From: an uncultured Collinsella sp.
GTDB lineage: Bacteria > Actinomycetota > Coriobacteriia > Coriobacteriales > Coriobacteriaceae
Length of the DNA stretch: 44,446 nt
Direction of reading: 5' to 3'
Assembly (NCBI GenBank): GCA_902489855.1
Contig: CABUBS010000001.1
Coordinates: 1-44,446 of the forward strand
Numbering within the stretch: position 1 is the stretch's first letter; each line of letters opens with the position of its first letter. The translations under genes were made by a program, and so were the position numbers. Of this stretch, positions 35,125-42,813 are shown in pieces. Under the pieces are notes generated by a model. It was not told where the DNA came from. It saw only the letters and a program-made list of their open reading frames with translations, and did not search any database.

Positions 35125-36345
35125 ATGGCAAATAAGAAAAAGAACTCCGAGGCCGCGCCGACGCCCGAGCAGCAGGCCCGCGCTGCCTCCAGCTCTCGCA
35201 AGAAACAGCGCAAGACGTACGTGTCTAAGACCGTCAAGATCGTCCTGGTGGTCATCGGTGTGCTGGCGATGCTGCTTTCCGTCTCGGCGATGGCGTGCTC
35301 CGGCCTTATGTCGCAGGCCGAGGACACCTCGGGCTACAAGCTTACCGGCGGTGTCGCCGCCACCATCAACGGCACCAACCTCACCGAGGACACCGTGACC
35401 AAGCAGATCATGAGCATGCGCACGTCCTACGGTTACACCAAGGACAAGGACTGGGCGCAGTATCTGGTCGACAACGACCTGACGCCCAAAAAGTACCGCA
35501 AGCAGCTCATCGATTCCTACACGCAGCAGATTCTGCTCCAGCAGGCGCAGAAGGAAAACGGCGTGACGGTGTCGGACGAGGAGGTCGAGAAGGCATGGAA
35601 GGACGCGTGCAAGAGCGCGGGCGGTGCCAAGGCCTTTAAGAAGACCCTTAAGACCTACGGCTATACCGAGGACACCTACAAGGATTCGCTCAAGGAGAGC
35701 CTGGCGCAGCAAAAGCTTAAGGACGCCGTGGCGCCCACCAGTAAGCCCAAGGACAGCGAGATCGTCGATTACATCAACGAGAACCTGTCTAACTACAACG
35801 ATGCCCGCCGTTCGTCGAACATCCTGATCAAGGTCGATTCCGACGCGTCCGACGAGGACAAGGCCGCCGCCAAGGCCAAGGCGCAGGAGTGCCTGGACAA
35901 GATCAACTCCGGCGAGCTGAGCTTTGAGGACGCCGTGAAGCAGTACTCCGACGACACCGGCTCCAAGGAGAAGAAGGGCGATGTGGGTTGGGATAAGCTC
36001 ACTACCTTCGTCGACAGCTACCAGACGGCGCTCGAGGGACTCAACAAGGGCGATGTGAGCGACGTGGTTGAGTCGACGTACGGTTACCATGTCATCAAGT
36101 GCACCGACTACTTCCATGTCGATAGCCAGGTCGATGACATCAAGCAGGTACCCAAGGACATCAAGAAGTATATTTCCAACGTGGTGAAGACGCAGGCGGC
36201 CAGCACTGCATACAGCGAGTGGCTGGAACAGTACAAGAAGGACGCCGACATCACCGTCAACCCCATGCCCAAGGACGTACCGTACAACGTCAGCCTGAAG
36301 GGCGTCACCAAGAGTTCGACCGACGATTCGTCGACGACTGAGTAA
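35125..36345 (+). CDS. PpiC/PrsA-type peptidyl-prolyl isomerase, membrane-anchored
   Basis: 406 residues. After a Lys-rich cytoplasmic start, a membrane segment lies at about 37-58 (TVKIVLVVIGVLAMLLSVSAMA), followed by ACSG. A SurA-like helical chaperone domain (about 75-210) has ATINGTNLTEDTVTKQI; the parvulin domain (about 228-340) contains RRSSNILIKV, FEDAVKQYSDD and GDVGWDKL. It should help fold exported proteins outside the membrane. I place the start at the ATG at 35125 after GAAAGG; the open frame back to 35026 overlaps a palindrome. The Cys is not in a canonical lipobox. Confidence 0.87.
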   Translation: MANKKKNSEAAPTPEQQARAASSSRKKQRKTYVSKTVKIVLVVIGVLAMLLSVSAMACSGLMSQAEDTSGYKLTGGVAATINGTNLTEDTVTKQIMSMRTSYGYTKDKDWAQYLVDNDLTPKKYRKQLIDSYTQQILLQQAQKENGVTVSDEEVEKAWKDACKSAGGAKAFKKTLKTYGYTEDTYKDSLKESLAQQKLKDAVAPTSKPKDSEIVDYINENLSNYNDARRSSNILIKVDSDASDEDKAAAKAKAQECLDKINSGELSFEDAVKQYSDDTGSKEKKGDVGWDKLTTFVDSYQTALEGLNKGDVSDVVESTYGYHVIKCTDYFHVDSQVDDIKQVPKDIKKYISNVVKTQAASTAYSEWLEQYKKDADITVNPMPKDVPYNVSLKGVTKSSTDDSSTTE

Positions 36346-36399
36346 TCATGGGGCGGCGCTCGTGCGAGTGCCGCCCACACTATTGAGGAGGATTTGCAG

Positions 36400-36843
36400 A
36401 TGACCAACGAAGAGCTGCAGCAGGAAATGATTGCGGCCATGAAGGCCAAGGACAAGGTTCGCCTGTCTATCATTCGCCAGGTCAAGGCCGAGGTGAAGAA
36501 TATCGAGGTTAACGAGCGCCGCGACGTGACCGAGGAAGACGTCAACAGCATGATCAAGCGTCTGATTAAGCAGACGAGCGAGACGCTGGAGATGTCCATT
36601 AAGGCCGGTACCGACCAGGAGCGTACCGACAACCTGACCGAGCAGGTCAAGATCCTGGAGAGCCTGCTGCCCGCGCAGGTTTCGGGCGAGGAGCTCGAGG
36701 CCCTGATCGAGCAGGTCATCGCCGAGCTGGACGCGACCTCTAAGAAGCAGATGGGCCAGGTCATGGGCGCTCTGGGCAAGGCCACCGGCGGCAACTTCGA
36801 TAAGCCGGCCGCGGCAAAGATCGTCGGTGCAAAATTGGCGTAA
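36400..36843 (+). CDS. YqeY/GatB-domain protein
   Basis: 147 residues, the full length of the YqeY family: MTNEELQQEMIAAMKAKDK, then RLSIIRQVKAEVKN and near the end QMGQVMGALGKATGGNFD. It resembles the tail domain of the GatB subunit of tRNA-dependent amidotransferases, so a tRNA-related role is suspected but unproved. Start ATG at 36400 after GGAGGA. Terminator follows within 30 nt. Confidence 0.92.
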   Translation: MTNEELQQEMIAAMKAKDKVRLSIIRQVKAEVKNIEVNERRDVTEEDVNSMIKRLIKQTSETLEMSIKAGTDQERTDNLTEQVKILESLLPAQVSGEELEALIEQVIAELDATSKKQMGQVMGALGKATGGNFDKPAAAKIVGAKLA

Positions 36844-36870
36844 GCGCCGGCCGACACATAGCCGATGCTG

Positions 36871-36904
36871 AGGGGCGTGACCATTGCGGTCGCGCCCCTT
36901 TTTT
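36871..36904 (+). terminator. Terminator after the YqeY gene
   Basis: AGGGGCG, T, GACC, loop ATTGC, GGTC, G, CGCCCCT form a 12-bp stem with one G-U, then TTTTTT. Confidence 0.92.
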
Positions 36905-36911
36905 GGCTGGG

Positions 36912-36971
36912 TACTCATTGGGGACAGACTTAAATGAGTAGGTACTCATTTAAGTCTGTCCCCAATGAGTA
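36912..36971. repeat. GGGACRG palindrome, copy 6 (perfect 29-bp inverted repeat)
   Basis: 36912-36940 and 36943-36971 are exact reverse complements with a 2-nt spacer. Each half is itself a unit: TACTCATT, GGGGACAGACTTA, AATGAGTA. The element is thus two GGGGACAG hairpins head to head. It lies between the YqeY terminator and the amino acid importer promoter. Confidence 0.75.
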
Positions 36972-37011
36972 GGTGGAAGGTTGCGGGTTCTTTACGGGGA
37001 TGTAGTGTGGG

Positions 37012-37040
37012 CTGCGGAAACGTGGTTCTTTCCGTACAAT
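37012..37040 (+). promoter_or_regulatory. Probable promoter of the amino acid importer operon
   Basis: -10 TACAAT (37035-37040) and -35 CTGCGG (37012-37017) at 17 nt. The start codon follows 35 nt later. Confidence 0.45.
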
Positions 37041-37075
37041 AGTTCAACTCGTGTAAACGCAGGGAAGGGACATTC

Positions 37076-37807
37076 ATGGCAGACATGATCGAGATCAAGC
37101 ATCTCAACAAGTACTTTGGCGACCTGCATGTGCTCAAAGATATCAACCTCACCGTCAAGCGCGGTGAGAAGCTCGTAATGATCGGGCCTTCCGGCTCGGG
37201 TAAGTCGACGCTCATCCGTTGCGTCGATTATCTGGAGGAGCCCACGTCGGGCGAGGTCGTCATCGACGGTACGCCGCTCACCAAAAAGAACCACCTGGAG
37301 ATGGCTCGCAAGTATAGTTCCATGGTGTTTCAGCAGTTCAACCTGTATCCCAACATGACGGTGCTCGGCAACCTGACGCTCGCGCCCATCAAGCTACAAA
37401 AGAAGAGCAAGGAGGAGGCGACCGAGATCGCCATCGCCGCGCTCAAGCGCGTCGGCATGGCGCATAAGGCCGGCGAGTATCCGCAGAATCTCTCGGGCGG
37501 TCAGCAGCAGCGCATCGCCATCGCCCGTGCCCTGTGCACCAAGCAACCCATCATCCTGTTTGACGAACCGACCTCGGCGCTCGACCCCGAGATGGTCCAG
37601 GAGGTTCTGGACGTTATGATTGAGCTCGCGCAGGAGGACATCACCATGATCTGCGTGACGCACGAGATGGGCTTTGCGCGCCAGGTGGCCGACCGCGTCA
37701 TCTTTATGGAGGACGGCCGCATCCTGGAGGAGGGCACGCCCGAGCACTTCTTCGATAACCCCGAGAACCCGCGCTGCCGCGAGTTCCTGTCCAAGATTCT
37801 GCACTAG
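37076..37807 (+). CDS. Polar amino acid ABC transporter, ATPase
   Basis: 243 residues, a GlnQ-type ATPase. Walker A GPSGSGKST, Q-loop VFQQFNLYPNMT, signature LSGGQQQR, Walker B ILFDEPTSALDPE and H-loop CVTHEMGFA are all intact. It drives import by the two permeases that follow. Ribosome site AAGGGA. First of four genes with a substrate-binding lipoprotein and two permeases, spaced closely. Confidence 0.95.
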   Translation: MADMIEIKHLNKYFGDLHVLKDINLTVKRGEKLVMIGPSGSGKSTLIRCVDYLEEPTSGEVVIDGTPLTKKNHLEMARKYSSMVFQQFNLYPNMTVLGNLTLAPIKLQKKSKEEATEIAIAALKRVGMAHKAGEYPQNLSGGQQQRIAIARALCTKQPIILFDEPTSALDPEMVQEVLDVMIELAQEDITMICVTHEMGFARQVADRVIFMEDGRILEEGTPEHFFDNPENPRCREFLSKILH

Positions 37808-37815
37808 GCGCGGTG

Positions 37816-38691
37816 ATGGACATGACGGATATGACGAGGGCGGCCGTGTCGCGCCGTCGCTTTTTGCAGCTGGCGGGCGCCGGCATGCTTGCGCTGACGG
37901 GGACCGCGCTTGCCGGTTGCGGCAACTCCACCAGCGGCGAGGGCTCCGACAAGGGGTCCAAGCTTGCGGCCATCAAGTCGCGTGGCCATCTGAATGCCGG
38001 CGTTAAGAAGGACGTTCCCGGCTACGGTTATTACGACACCGCCAAGGGCCGCTTTGAAGGCATGGAAGTCGATTTGTGCTATCAGATCGCCGCTGCCGTC
38101 TTTGGCGTGAGCTATAAGGAGGCCCGCGCTCAGGAGCTTGTCGAGTTTACCGACGTAACGCCCAAGACGCGCGGCCCGCTGATCGATAACGGCCAGCTCG
38201 ATGTGGTCGCGGCGACCTACACCATCACCGACGAGCGCAAGAAGAGCTGGGATTTCTCGACGCCGTACCGCACCGACTACGTGGGACTCATGGTCAAGAA
38301 GCGTTCGGGCTTTACCTCGATTGAGGACTTGGACGGCAAGGTCATTGGCGTGAGCCAGGGCGCCACCACGCAGGGCCTGATCGAGCAGATGATCAAGGAC
38401 AACGGCTTTAGCTGCAAGCCCGAGTTTAGGGCCTTTAGCGGCTACCCCATCATCAAGAGTTCGCTCGACGCCGGCAATATCGACGTCTTTGCCATGGACC
38501 GCTCCACGCTGGCCGGCTATATGAACGAGACCGTTGAGTTGCTGCAGCCCGAGGTCAAGTTTGGCGAGCAGGGCTACGGCGTGGCGACTAAGAAGGGCTG
38601 CGACCTTTCGGCCGTGGTCGATCAGGTGATTTGCGATCGCCTGGCCGATGGCTGGCTCGACCAAGAGGTCAAGACCTGGGGTCTTGTATAG
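37816..38691 (+). CDS. Amino acid ABC transporter, substrate-binding lipoprotein
   Basis: 291 residues. The signal has a twin-arginine motif (SRRRFLQLAGAG) and a lipobox (ALAGCG), so it seems to be exported by Tat and lipid-anchored. The rest is the SBP_bac_3 fold: VDLCYQIAAAVFG, EFTDVTPKTRGPLIDNG, TYTITDERKKSWDFS and IGVSQGATTQ. The ligand is probably a polar or acidic amino acid. I use the ATG at 37816; a GTG just before it is possible. It starts 8 nt after the ATPase gene. Confidence 0.9.
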   Translation: MDMTDMTRAAVSRRRFLQLAGAGMLALTGTALAGCGNSTSGEGSDKGSKLAAIKSRGHLNAGVKKDVPGYGYYDTAKGRFEGMEVDLCYQIAAAVFGVSYKEARAQELVEFTDVTPKTRGPLIDNGQLDVVAATYTITDERKKSWDFSTPYRTDYVGLMVKKRSGFTSIEDLDGKVIGVSQGATTQGLIEQMIKDNGFSCKPEFRAFSGYPIIKSSLDAGNIDVFAMDRSTLAGYMNETVELLQPEVKFGEQGYGVATKKGCDLSAVVDQVICDRLADGWLDQEVKTWGLV

Positions 38692-38716
38692 GCGCATCGT
38701 CCAAGGAAGGAATCAA

Positions 38717-39463
38717 ATGCTCGAAGGATTATTTGACGCCGACCGTTGGTCGACGACATTTCAAAACATGGGACCCTTCTGGGAGGGCTTTGGCGTGACG
38801 CTGCAAGTGGTCGTTGCCGGCCTGCTGCTGTCGCTGGTGCTGGGTACGCTGCTGGGCGTGTTCTCTACCACTCGCTCGCGCGTGCTGCGCGCCATAAGCC
38901 GCGTGTACGTCGAGTTTTACCAGAACACCCCGTTGCCCGTGCAGGTGCTCTTTATGTACATGGCCGGTCCGCAGTTTTTGCAGGCCATGACCGGTGCCGA
39001 CCAGCCGGTGCGCATCGCGCCGTTCGTGCTGGGCTTCTTGGGCGTGGGCCTGTATCACGCGGCCTACATTTCGGAGGTCATCCGCACTGGTATCGAGGCG
39101 GTTCCGCGCGGTCAGATGGAGGCGGCCCAGAGCCAGGGCTTCACCCGTGCGCAGGCGTACTGGTACATCGTGCTGCCCCAGACGTTCAAGATCATTCTGC
39201 CGCCGCTGTGTAACCAGGCGCTCAACCTGGTCAAGAACACGTCGGTGCTGGCGCTTGTGGCCGGCGGCGACCTTATGTACCGTTCCGACAACTTTGTGAG
39301 CCTGTACGGTTACCTGCAGGGATACATCGTCTGCTGCCTTATGTACTTCATCATCTGCTTTCCGCTCGCCATGCTGGTGCAGTGGCTCGAGCGCCGCTCC
39401 AAGGAGCGTCCGCGCGGCGTGAGCCTGGCCGAGCTGGGGCTCGACAACGTAGAGGAGGCCTAG
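38717..39463 (+). CDS. Amino acid ABC transporter, permease 1
   Basis: 248 residues with about five membrane segments. YVEFYQNTPLPVQVLFMYM is the start of the HisM/GlnP-type domain, and AAYISEVIRTGIEAVPRGQMEAAQSQGF is the EAA loop that contacts the ATPase. Start ATG at 38717 after AAGGAAGG. It forms a heterodimer with the next gene product, 3 nt downstream. Confidence 0.94.
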   Translation: MLEGLFDADRWSTTFQNMGPFWEGFGVTLQVVVAGLLLSLVLGTLLGVFSTTRSRVLRAISRVYVEFYQNTPLPVQVLFMYMAGPQFLQAMTGADQPVRIAPFVLGFLGVGLYHAAYISEVIRTGIEAVPRGQMEAAQSQGFTRAQAYWYIVLPQTFKIILPPLCNQALNLVKNTSVLALVAGGDLMYRSDNFVSLYGYLQGYIVCCLMYFIICFPLAMLVQWLERRSKERPRGVSLAELGLDNVEEA

Positions 39464-39466
39464 CGC

Positions 39467-40105
39467 ATGGAAATCTTCAACGCGACCAACCTGCTCTACA
39501 TTTGGGGCGGCTTTGTTAAGACGATCGAGATCTCGGCGCTGTCGATCTTTTTCTCGCTCATCTTTGGCACGGTGCTGGCGCTCGTTAAAAGCTATGCGCC
39601 CCGCCCGTTCCGTATTTTGGTGAGCGCCTATATCGAGCTGTTCCGTTGCACGCCGAACCTGCTGTGGATCCTGTTTATCTACTTTACGGTGCAGGGTTTG
39701 GACATTGTGATTTCGACCATCGCCTTTACGCTGTTTACCAGCGCTGTTATGGCCGAGATTGTGCGCGGCGGCCTCAACTCGATTCCGCGCGGCCAGTTTG
39801 AGGCGGCGCAGAGCCAGGGCTTCGGCTTCTTTGCCACCATGCGCTACATCATTCTGCCGCAGACGTTTAAGACGATCATCCCAGCGCTGTTTAGCCAGTG
39901 CACGACCGTCATTAAGGACAGCTCGTATCTTTCGGGCATTAACGTGGCCGAGCTCATGTACACGGCAAATGTCGTGATGGCCCATGCGATCGACCTGTCG
40001 CAGGTGCTTATGCTCTACGGCCTGGTGTTTGCGATGTACTTTGTGCTCAACTTTGGTATCTCGTTGCTGGTGAGAGCATATCAGAGGCGAATGGTGGCAG
40101 CGTAG
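39467..40105 (+). CDS. Amino acid ABC transporter, permease 2
   Basis: 212 residues. YIELFRCTPNLLWILFIYF and the EAA loop AEIVRGGLNSIPRGQFEAAQSQGF are like those of permease 1. It starts 3 nt after it, so translation is coupled. The stop lies 1 nt before the palindrome at 40107, and the start of the next gene follows within 50 nt. Confidence 0.94.
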   Translation: MEIFNATNLLYIWGGFVKTIEISALSIFFSLIFGTVLALVKSYAPRPFRILVSAYIELFRCTPNLLWILFIYFTVQGLDIVISTIAFTLFTSAVMAEIVRGGLNSIPRGQFEAAQSQGFGFFATMRYIILPQTFKTIIPALFSQCTTVIKDSSYLSGINVAELMYTANVVMAHAIDLSQVLMLYGLVFAMYFVLNFGISLLVRAYQRRMVAA

Positions 40106-40106
40106 A

Positions 40107-40137
40107 ATGTGACAAAGGGACAGCCCCTTTGTCACAT
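40107..40137 (+). repeat. GGGACRG-loop palindrome, copy 7
   Basis: ATGTGACAAAGGG (40107-40119) and CCCTTTGTCACAT (40125-40137) are perfect 13-bp arms. The core GGGACAG is at 40117-40123. It has no U-run, and lies between permease 2 and the ribosome site of the next gene. Confidence 0.65.
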
Positions 40138-40153
40138 AGAGAAAGGAATCGCG

Positions 40154-40777
40154 ATGAGCGATCTGGAGAACAAGAAGAATCCTGTGGTCATTACCATCGC
40201 GCGCGACTTTGGCGCCGAGGGCCACGAGATTGGTCGCATGCTTGCCGACGAGTTGGGGATTCCGCTGTACGATAACGAGCTGCTGGTACGTGCTTCGCTG
40301 CGCACAGGCGAGTCGCTCGACAAGATGGCCGCTTACGACGAGCGCCTGGCCGTGGAGAACATGGCGTTTCTGCCCGACCGCTACGATGCGCGTTCGTACT
40401 CGGACAAGTTGTTCCAAAAGATGAGCCAGGTGATTTTGGATCTGGGCGAGACCGAGAGCTGCATTATCGAAGGCCGCCTGTCCGATTACCTGTTGCGTAA
40501 CAACCCCAATCACATTGCCGTATTGGTGACCGCTCCCTTTGAGGACCGCGTCGAGATTGTGCGCAAGAAGCGTGGCCTTAACAAAAAGAAGGGCGCCAAG
40601 CTGGTCAAGCAGCAGCAGAAGGCGCGCGAGGCGTTCTATAAGCGCTACAGCGCCGGAAAGTGGAAGATGACGAGCGGTAAAGACATCGTCGTCAACCGTG
40701 CTAAGCTGGGCCGCGAGGGCTGTAAAGACGTCATCGCCGCCGCCTACCGCTACAAAGTGGCCCAGCTCGAAGGCTAA
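40154..40777 (+). CDS. Cytidylate kinase-like family protein
   Basis: 207 residues. ITIARDFGAEGHEIGRMLADEL is the modified P-loop of the cytidylate-kinase-like family (PF13189), followed by IPLYDNELL. CIIEGRLSDYLLRNNP and APFEDRVEIVRKKRGL fit the middle part. Family members probably phosphorylate a nucleotide or small molecule; the substrate is unknown. Start ATG at 40154 after AAAGGA; an earlier frame start at 40109 lies in the palindrome. It may be co-transcribed with the importer. Confidence 0.82.
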   Translation: MSDLENKKNPVVITIARDFGAEGHEIGRMLADELGIPLYDNELLVRASLRTGESLDKMAAYDERLAVENMAFLPDRYDARSYSDKLFQKMSQVILDLGETESCIIEGRLSDYLLRNNPNHIAVLVTAPFEDRVEIVRKKRGLNKKKGAKLVKQQQKAREAFYKRYSAGKWKMTSGKDIVVNRAKLGREGCKDVIAAAYRYKVAQLEG

Positions 40778-40783
40778 CCGATC

Positions 40784-40827
40784 AAAAACCACCACAAAGG
40801 GGACAGTGCATCTTTGTGGTGGTTTTT
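40784..40827. terminator. Terminator and GGGACRG-loop palindrome, copy 8
   Basis: AAAAACCACCACAAAG (40784-40799) and CTTTGTGGTGGTTTTT (40812-40827) form a perfect 16-bp stem with A-run and U-run ends. The loop contains GGGACAG. It should end the importer/kinase transcript. TTTAGGCGGAGG just after it is also found after copy 9. Confidence 0.8.
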
Positions 40828-40870
40828 GCTTTAGGCGGAGGAGGCTGGAAGGTATCACTGCCGGCTGCGC

Positions 40871-40946
40871 GCTCAAAGAACTCAACGCTGCTCAAAAAAC
40901 TCAAAGATGCTCAAAGAACTCAAGGGTGCTCAAAAAACTCAAGGGC
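40871..40946. repeat. Four tandem 19-bp repeats
   Basis: Units at 40871-40889, 40890-40908, 40909-40927 and 40928-40946 share GCTCAAARAACTCAA followed by four variable bases. No spacer or leader, so it is not a CRISPR. Units 1 and 3 have G, and 2 and 4 have A, at the variable position, suggesting duplication of a two-unit block. The 404-nt gap 40778-41181 holds no gene; it consists of this, the element at 40971 and two palindromes. Confidence 0.85.
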
Positions 40947-40970
40947 GGGCACCGCTTAGTTTCCTTTACT

Positions 40971-41107
40971 GTCTCGATCTGTAACATCTGGGTGGTTAAA
41001 TCGTCTCTATCTGTTACAGATTTAGATAAAACGCGGAGCCGAGTGGGGAAATCTAAATCTGTAACAGCTGGCCTGCTATTTGGGGTCTAGATGTTACAGA
41101 TTGAGAC
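40971..41107. mobile_element. MITE-like element with 19-nt inverted ends and an inner stem
   Basis: GTCTCGATCTGTAACATCT (40971-40989) is inverted at 41089-41107 with one mismatch. Inside, CTGTTACAGATTTAGAT (41011-41027) is perfectly inverted at 41051-41067. GTCTC-N-ATCTGTWACA thus occurs twice directly and once inverted. No gene inside; no clear target-site duplication. Confidence 0.5.
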
Positions 41108-41137
41108 AAACTGGTGGAGAGAGCTGCCGTGTCGTTC

Positions 41138-41176
41138 AAACCACCACAAAGGGGACGGGCACCTTTGCGGTGGTTT
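41138..41176. terminator. Terminator and GGGACRG-loop palindrome, copy 9
   Basis: AAACCACCACAAAGG (41138-41152) and CCTTTGCGGTGGTTT (41162-41176), one mismatch that is a G-U on the minus strand. The loop has GGGACGG. It lies 5 nt beyond the 3' end of the LuxR-type gene. A longer match to copy 8 includes the flanking TTTAGGCGGAGG, which here encodes the end of that gene. Confidence 0.65.
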
Positions 41177-41181
41177 TTGTT

Positions 41182-42585
41182 TTAGGCGGAGGGGAAGGCT
41201 TTGGTGAGGCCGGCGCGCGTTTGCGTGTCGGTCTTTTGGTAGATGGAGCTCAGGTGACGCTGGACCATGCGCATCGAGATGCCGAGCTCCTCGGCAATCT
41301 GCTTGAGCGGGCGCTCGTCTTGGGTTACAGCTATGAGCACGTCGACTTCGCGCGGGGTGAGAGCGTGGTTGGCGATGAAGGCCTGGCGCTGTTCCTCGAT
41401 GCTGGGTGCAGCGAGTGCCTCCTCGGCGAGCTGTTGATGTTCGCGCTCCTGCTCGGTTTGGGGTAGACGGAACAGCCCCGCAGCTACAAATGCCACGCTC
41501 GCCGCCACAAGCAGCACGAGCGCGCCGATCATGATGAGGGCGACATTGCCCGAGGTGACCAGTGCCAGCGAGATGCCCGATGTGGTGAATGCACATGCAT
41601 TGTTGGCGGCGCGGCCCATGCCAGCCCACAAAGCCGGAGTGTGCATACGCGGTGCCAGCTGCGTAAACGTGGCGGTGAAGAATGTGACGAAAAAGCCCGA
41701 GCTCAGATAAAAGACGATGAGGCCCAGGTTGGGATCGGCACCAGCTTCCACGGCCAAGATTGAGATGGTGGAGAGCACCGTGACACCGAGCATGACAGGA
41801 CCCATGTAGCGACGCTCGGCAAGATCAAAAACGATGCCGGCAGCTAGACCGCTCGCTGCCAAAAAGAGGCGCGGCCAGGTCTGCACGGCGATGGTGCCGT
41901 GAGCGTTGGAGAACGTGACGACGTTATCGAGCGTTGAGAACAGACAGGCCAAGATCATGACGAGCGCGATGCTCCAACACGCCTGCTTGGCGAGGACGTG
42001 TGAGGGCTCGGTAAAAGGGTTGATGGTGGAGCTGGGGTTCTCATCTGCCTCTTGGGGCGCGGCGCTGAGGGCGGAGATGATGATCGTCGCCGCGCCAAGA
42101 ATGATGAGCTCAACGATGCCGCCGCAATCGAGCAGGTTAAGGGCAAACTGCAGGAGGATGCCTGCGGCATAGGCCGCCCCCGCGCCGGTTGCGAGCTTGG
42201 GGTCGTCTTGGAATGCCAACGCAAAGGCGCGATGCGCAGCGGCGCCCAGCAGGCCGAGCCCAAAGAATACCACGCACCCCAGAATCTCGAGCGCAAGTGG
42301 ACCTGTGGGGGATTGAATCTGGGTTAGCCCAACAATGGCGATAGGGACAGCAGCGGTGGCGATTGCCTTGGGCTGGCTTTTGCGCTGAGCGAGGGCCAGT
42401 AACGGCGCGTATCCGATAAAGCCGATAACGCTGGCACCCAGGATAAAGCCTTGCGCGAGCACAACGCGCTCGGCACCGGCGAGCAGCCCGACATTGATGT
42501 CGAAGCGAAACTCGGCGGCAAGGAAGACAAAGGTAAAGAGCGCGAGGGCTAGAAGCGCGTTGATTTTAGGCTTGCTCAGGTTCAA
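41182..42585 (-). CDS. Membrane LuxR-type transcriptional regulator, 12 TM
   Basis: 467 residues. About twelve hydrophobic segments fill residues 8-375, in an MFS-like arrangement. A cytoplasmic linker follows, then a GerE/LuxR helix-turn-helix at about 405-465 (NHALTPREVDVLIAV, then QIAEELGISMRMVQRHLSSIY). Such fusions are abundant in Coriobacteriia and are presumed one-component membrane sensors; ligand and targets are unknown. The start is TTG at 42585 with AAAGGA about 7 nt before. It is divergent from the surface protein gene, a possible target. Confidence 0.87.
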   Translation of the reverse strand: MNLSKPKINALLALALFTFVFLAAEFRFDINVGLLAGAERVVLAQGFILGASVIGFIGYAPLLALAQRKSQPKAIATAAVPIAIVGLTQIQSPTGPLALEILGCVVFFGLGLLGAAAHRAFALAFQDDPKLATGAGAAYAAGILLQFALNLLDCGGIVELIILGAATIIISALSAAPQEADENPSSTINPFTEPSHVLAKQACWSIALVMILACLFSTLDNVVTFSNAHGTIAVQTWPRLFLAASGLAAGIVFDLAERRYMGPVMLGVTVLSTISILAVEAGADPNLGLIVFYLSSGFFVTFFTATFTQLAPRMHTPALWAGMGRAANNACAFTTSGISLALVTSGNVALIMIGALVLLVAASVAFVAAGLFRLPQTEQEREHQQLAEEALAAPSIEEQRQAFIANHALTPREVDVLIAVTQDERPLKQIAEELGISMRMVQRHLSSIYQKTDTQTRAGLTKAFPSA

Positions 42586-42751
42586 GAACGGTCCTTTGGG
42601 TGGACGGAATAATCATGCCCTCGATTGTAGCGCCCTAAGGCGAAGACACCGACAACGAAATCCATTCGAATGAAACCGCAGGTAGCCATAGGGGTTCACA
42701 TCTACGAACCTAGGCGTATGCGATTGCTTGGCACATGGTGAGACTAGGAAA

Positions 42752-42786
42752 ACCACCACAAAGGGGACAGGCACCTTTGTGGTGGT
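42752..42786. repeat. GGGACRG-loop palindrome, copy 10
   Basis: ACCACCACAAAGG (42752-42764) and CCTTTGTGGTGGT (42774-42786) are perfect 13-bp arms around GGACAGGCA; the core GGGACAG overlaps the stem end. The arms equal those of copies 8 and 9. It stands 27 nt before the surface protein gene. The other 160 nt of this divergent gap show no clear signal besides ATTGTA (42624-42629), a possible -10 for the luxR gene. Confidence 0.65.
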
Positions 42787-42813
42787 ATGGTCCATCGACC
42801 GAGGGAGGCCCCT

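Noticed and set aside
40871..40946. CRISPR array
   Set aside because: Units are joined without unique spacers of normal length, and no cas genes are near.
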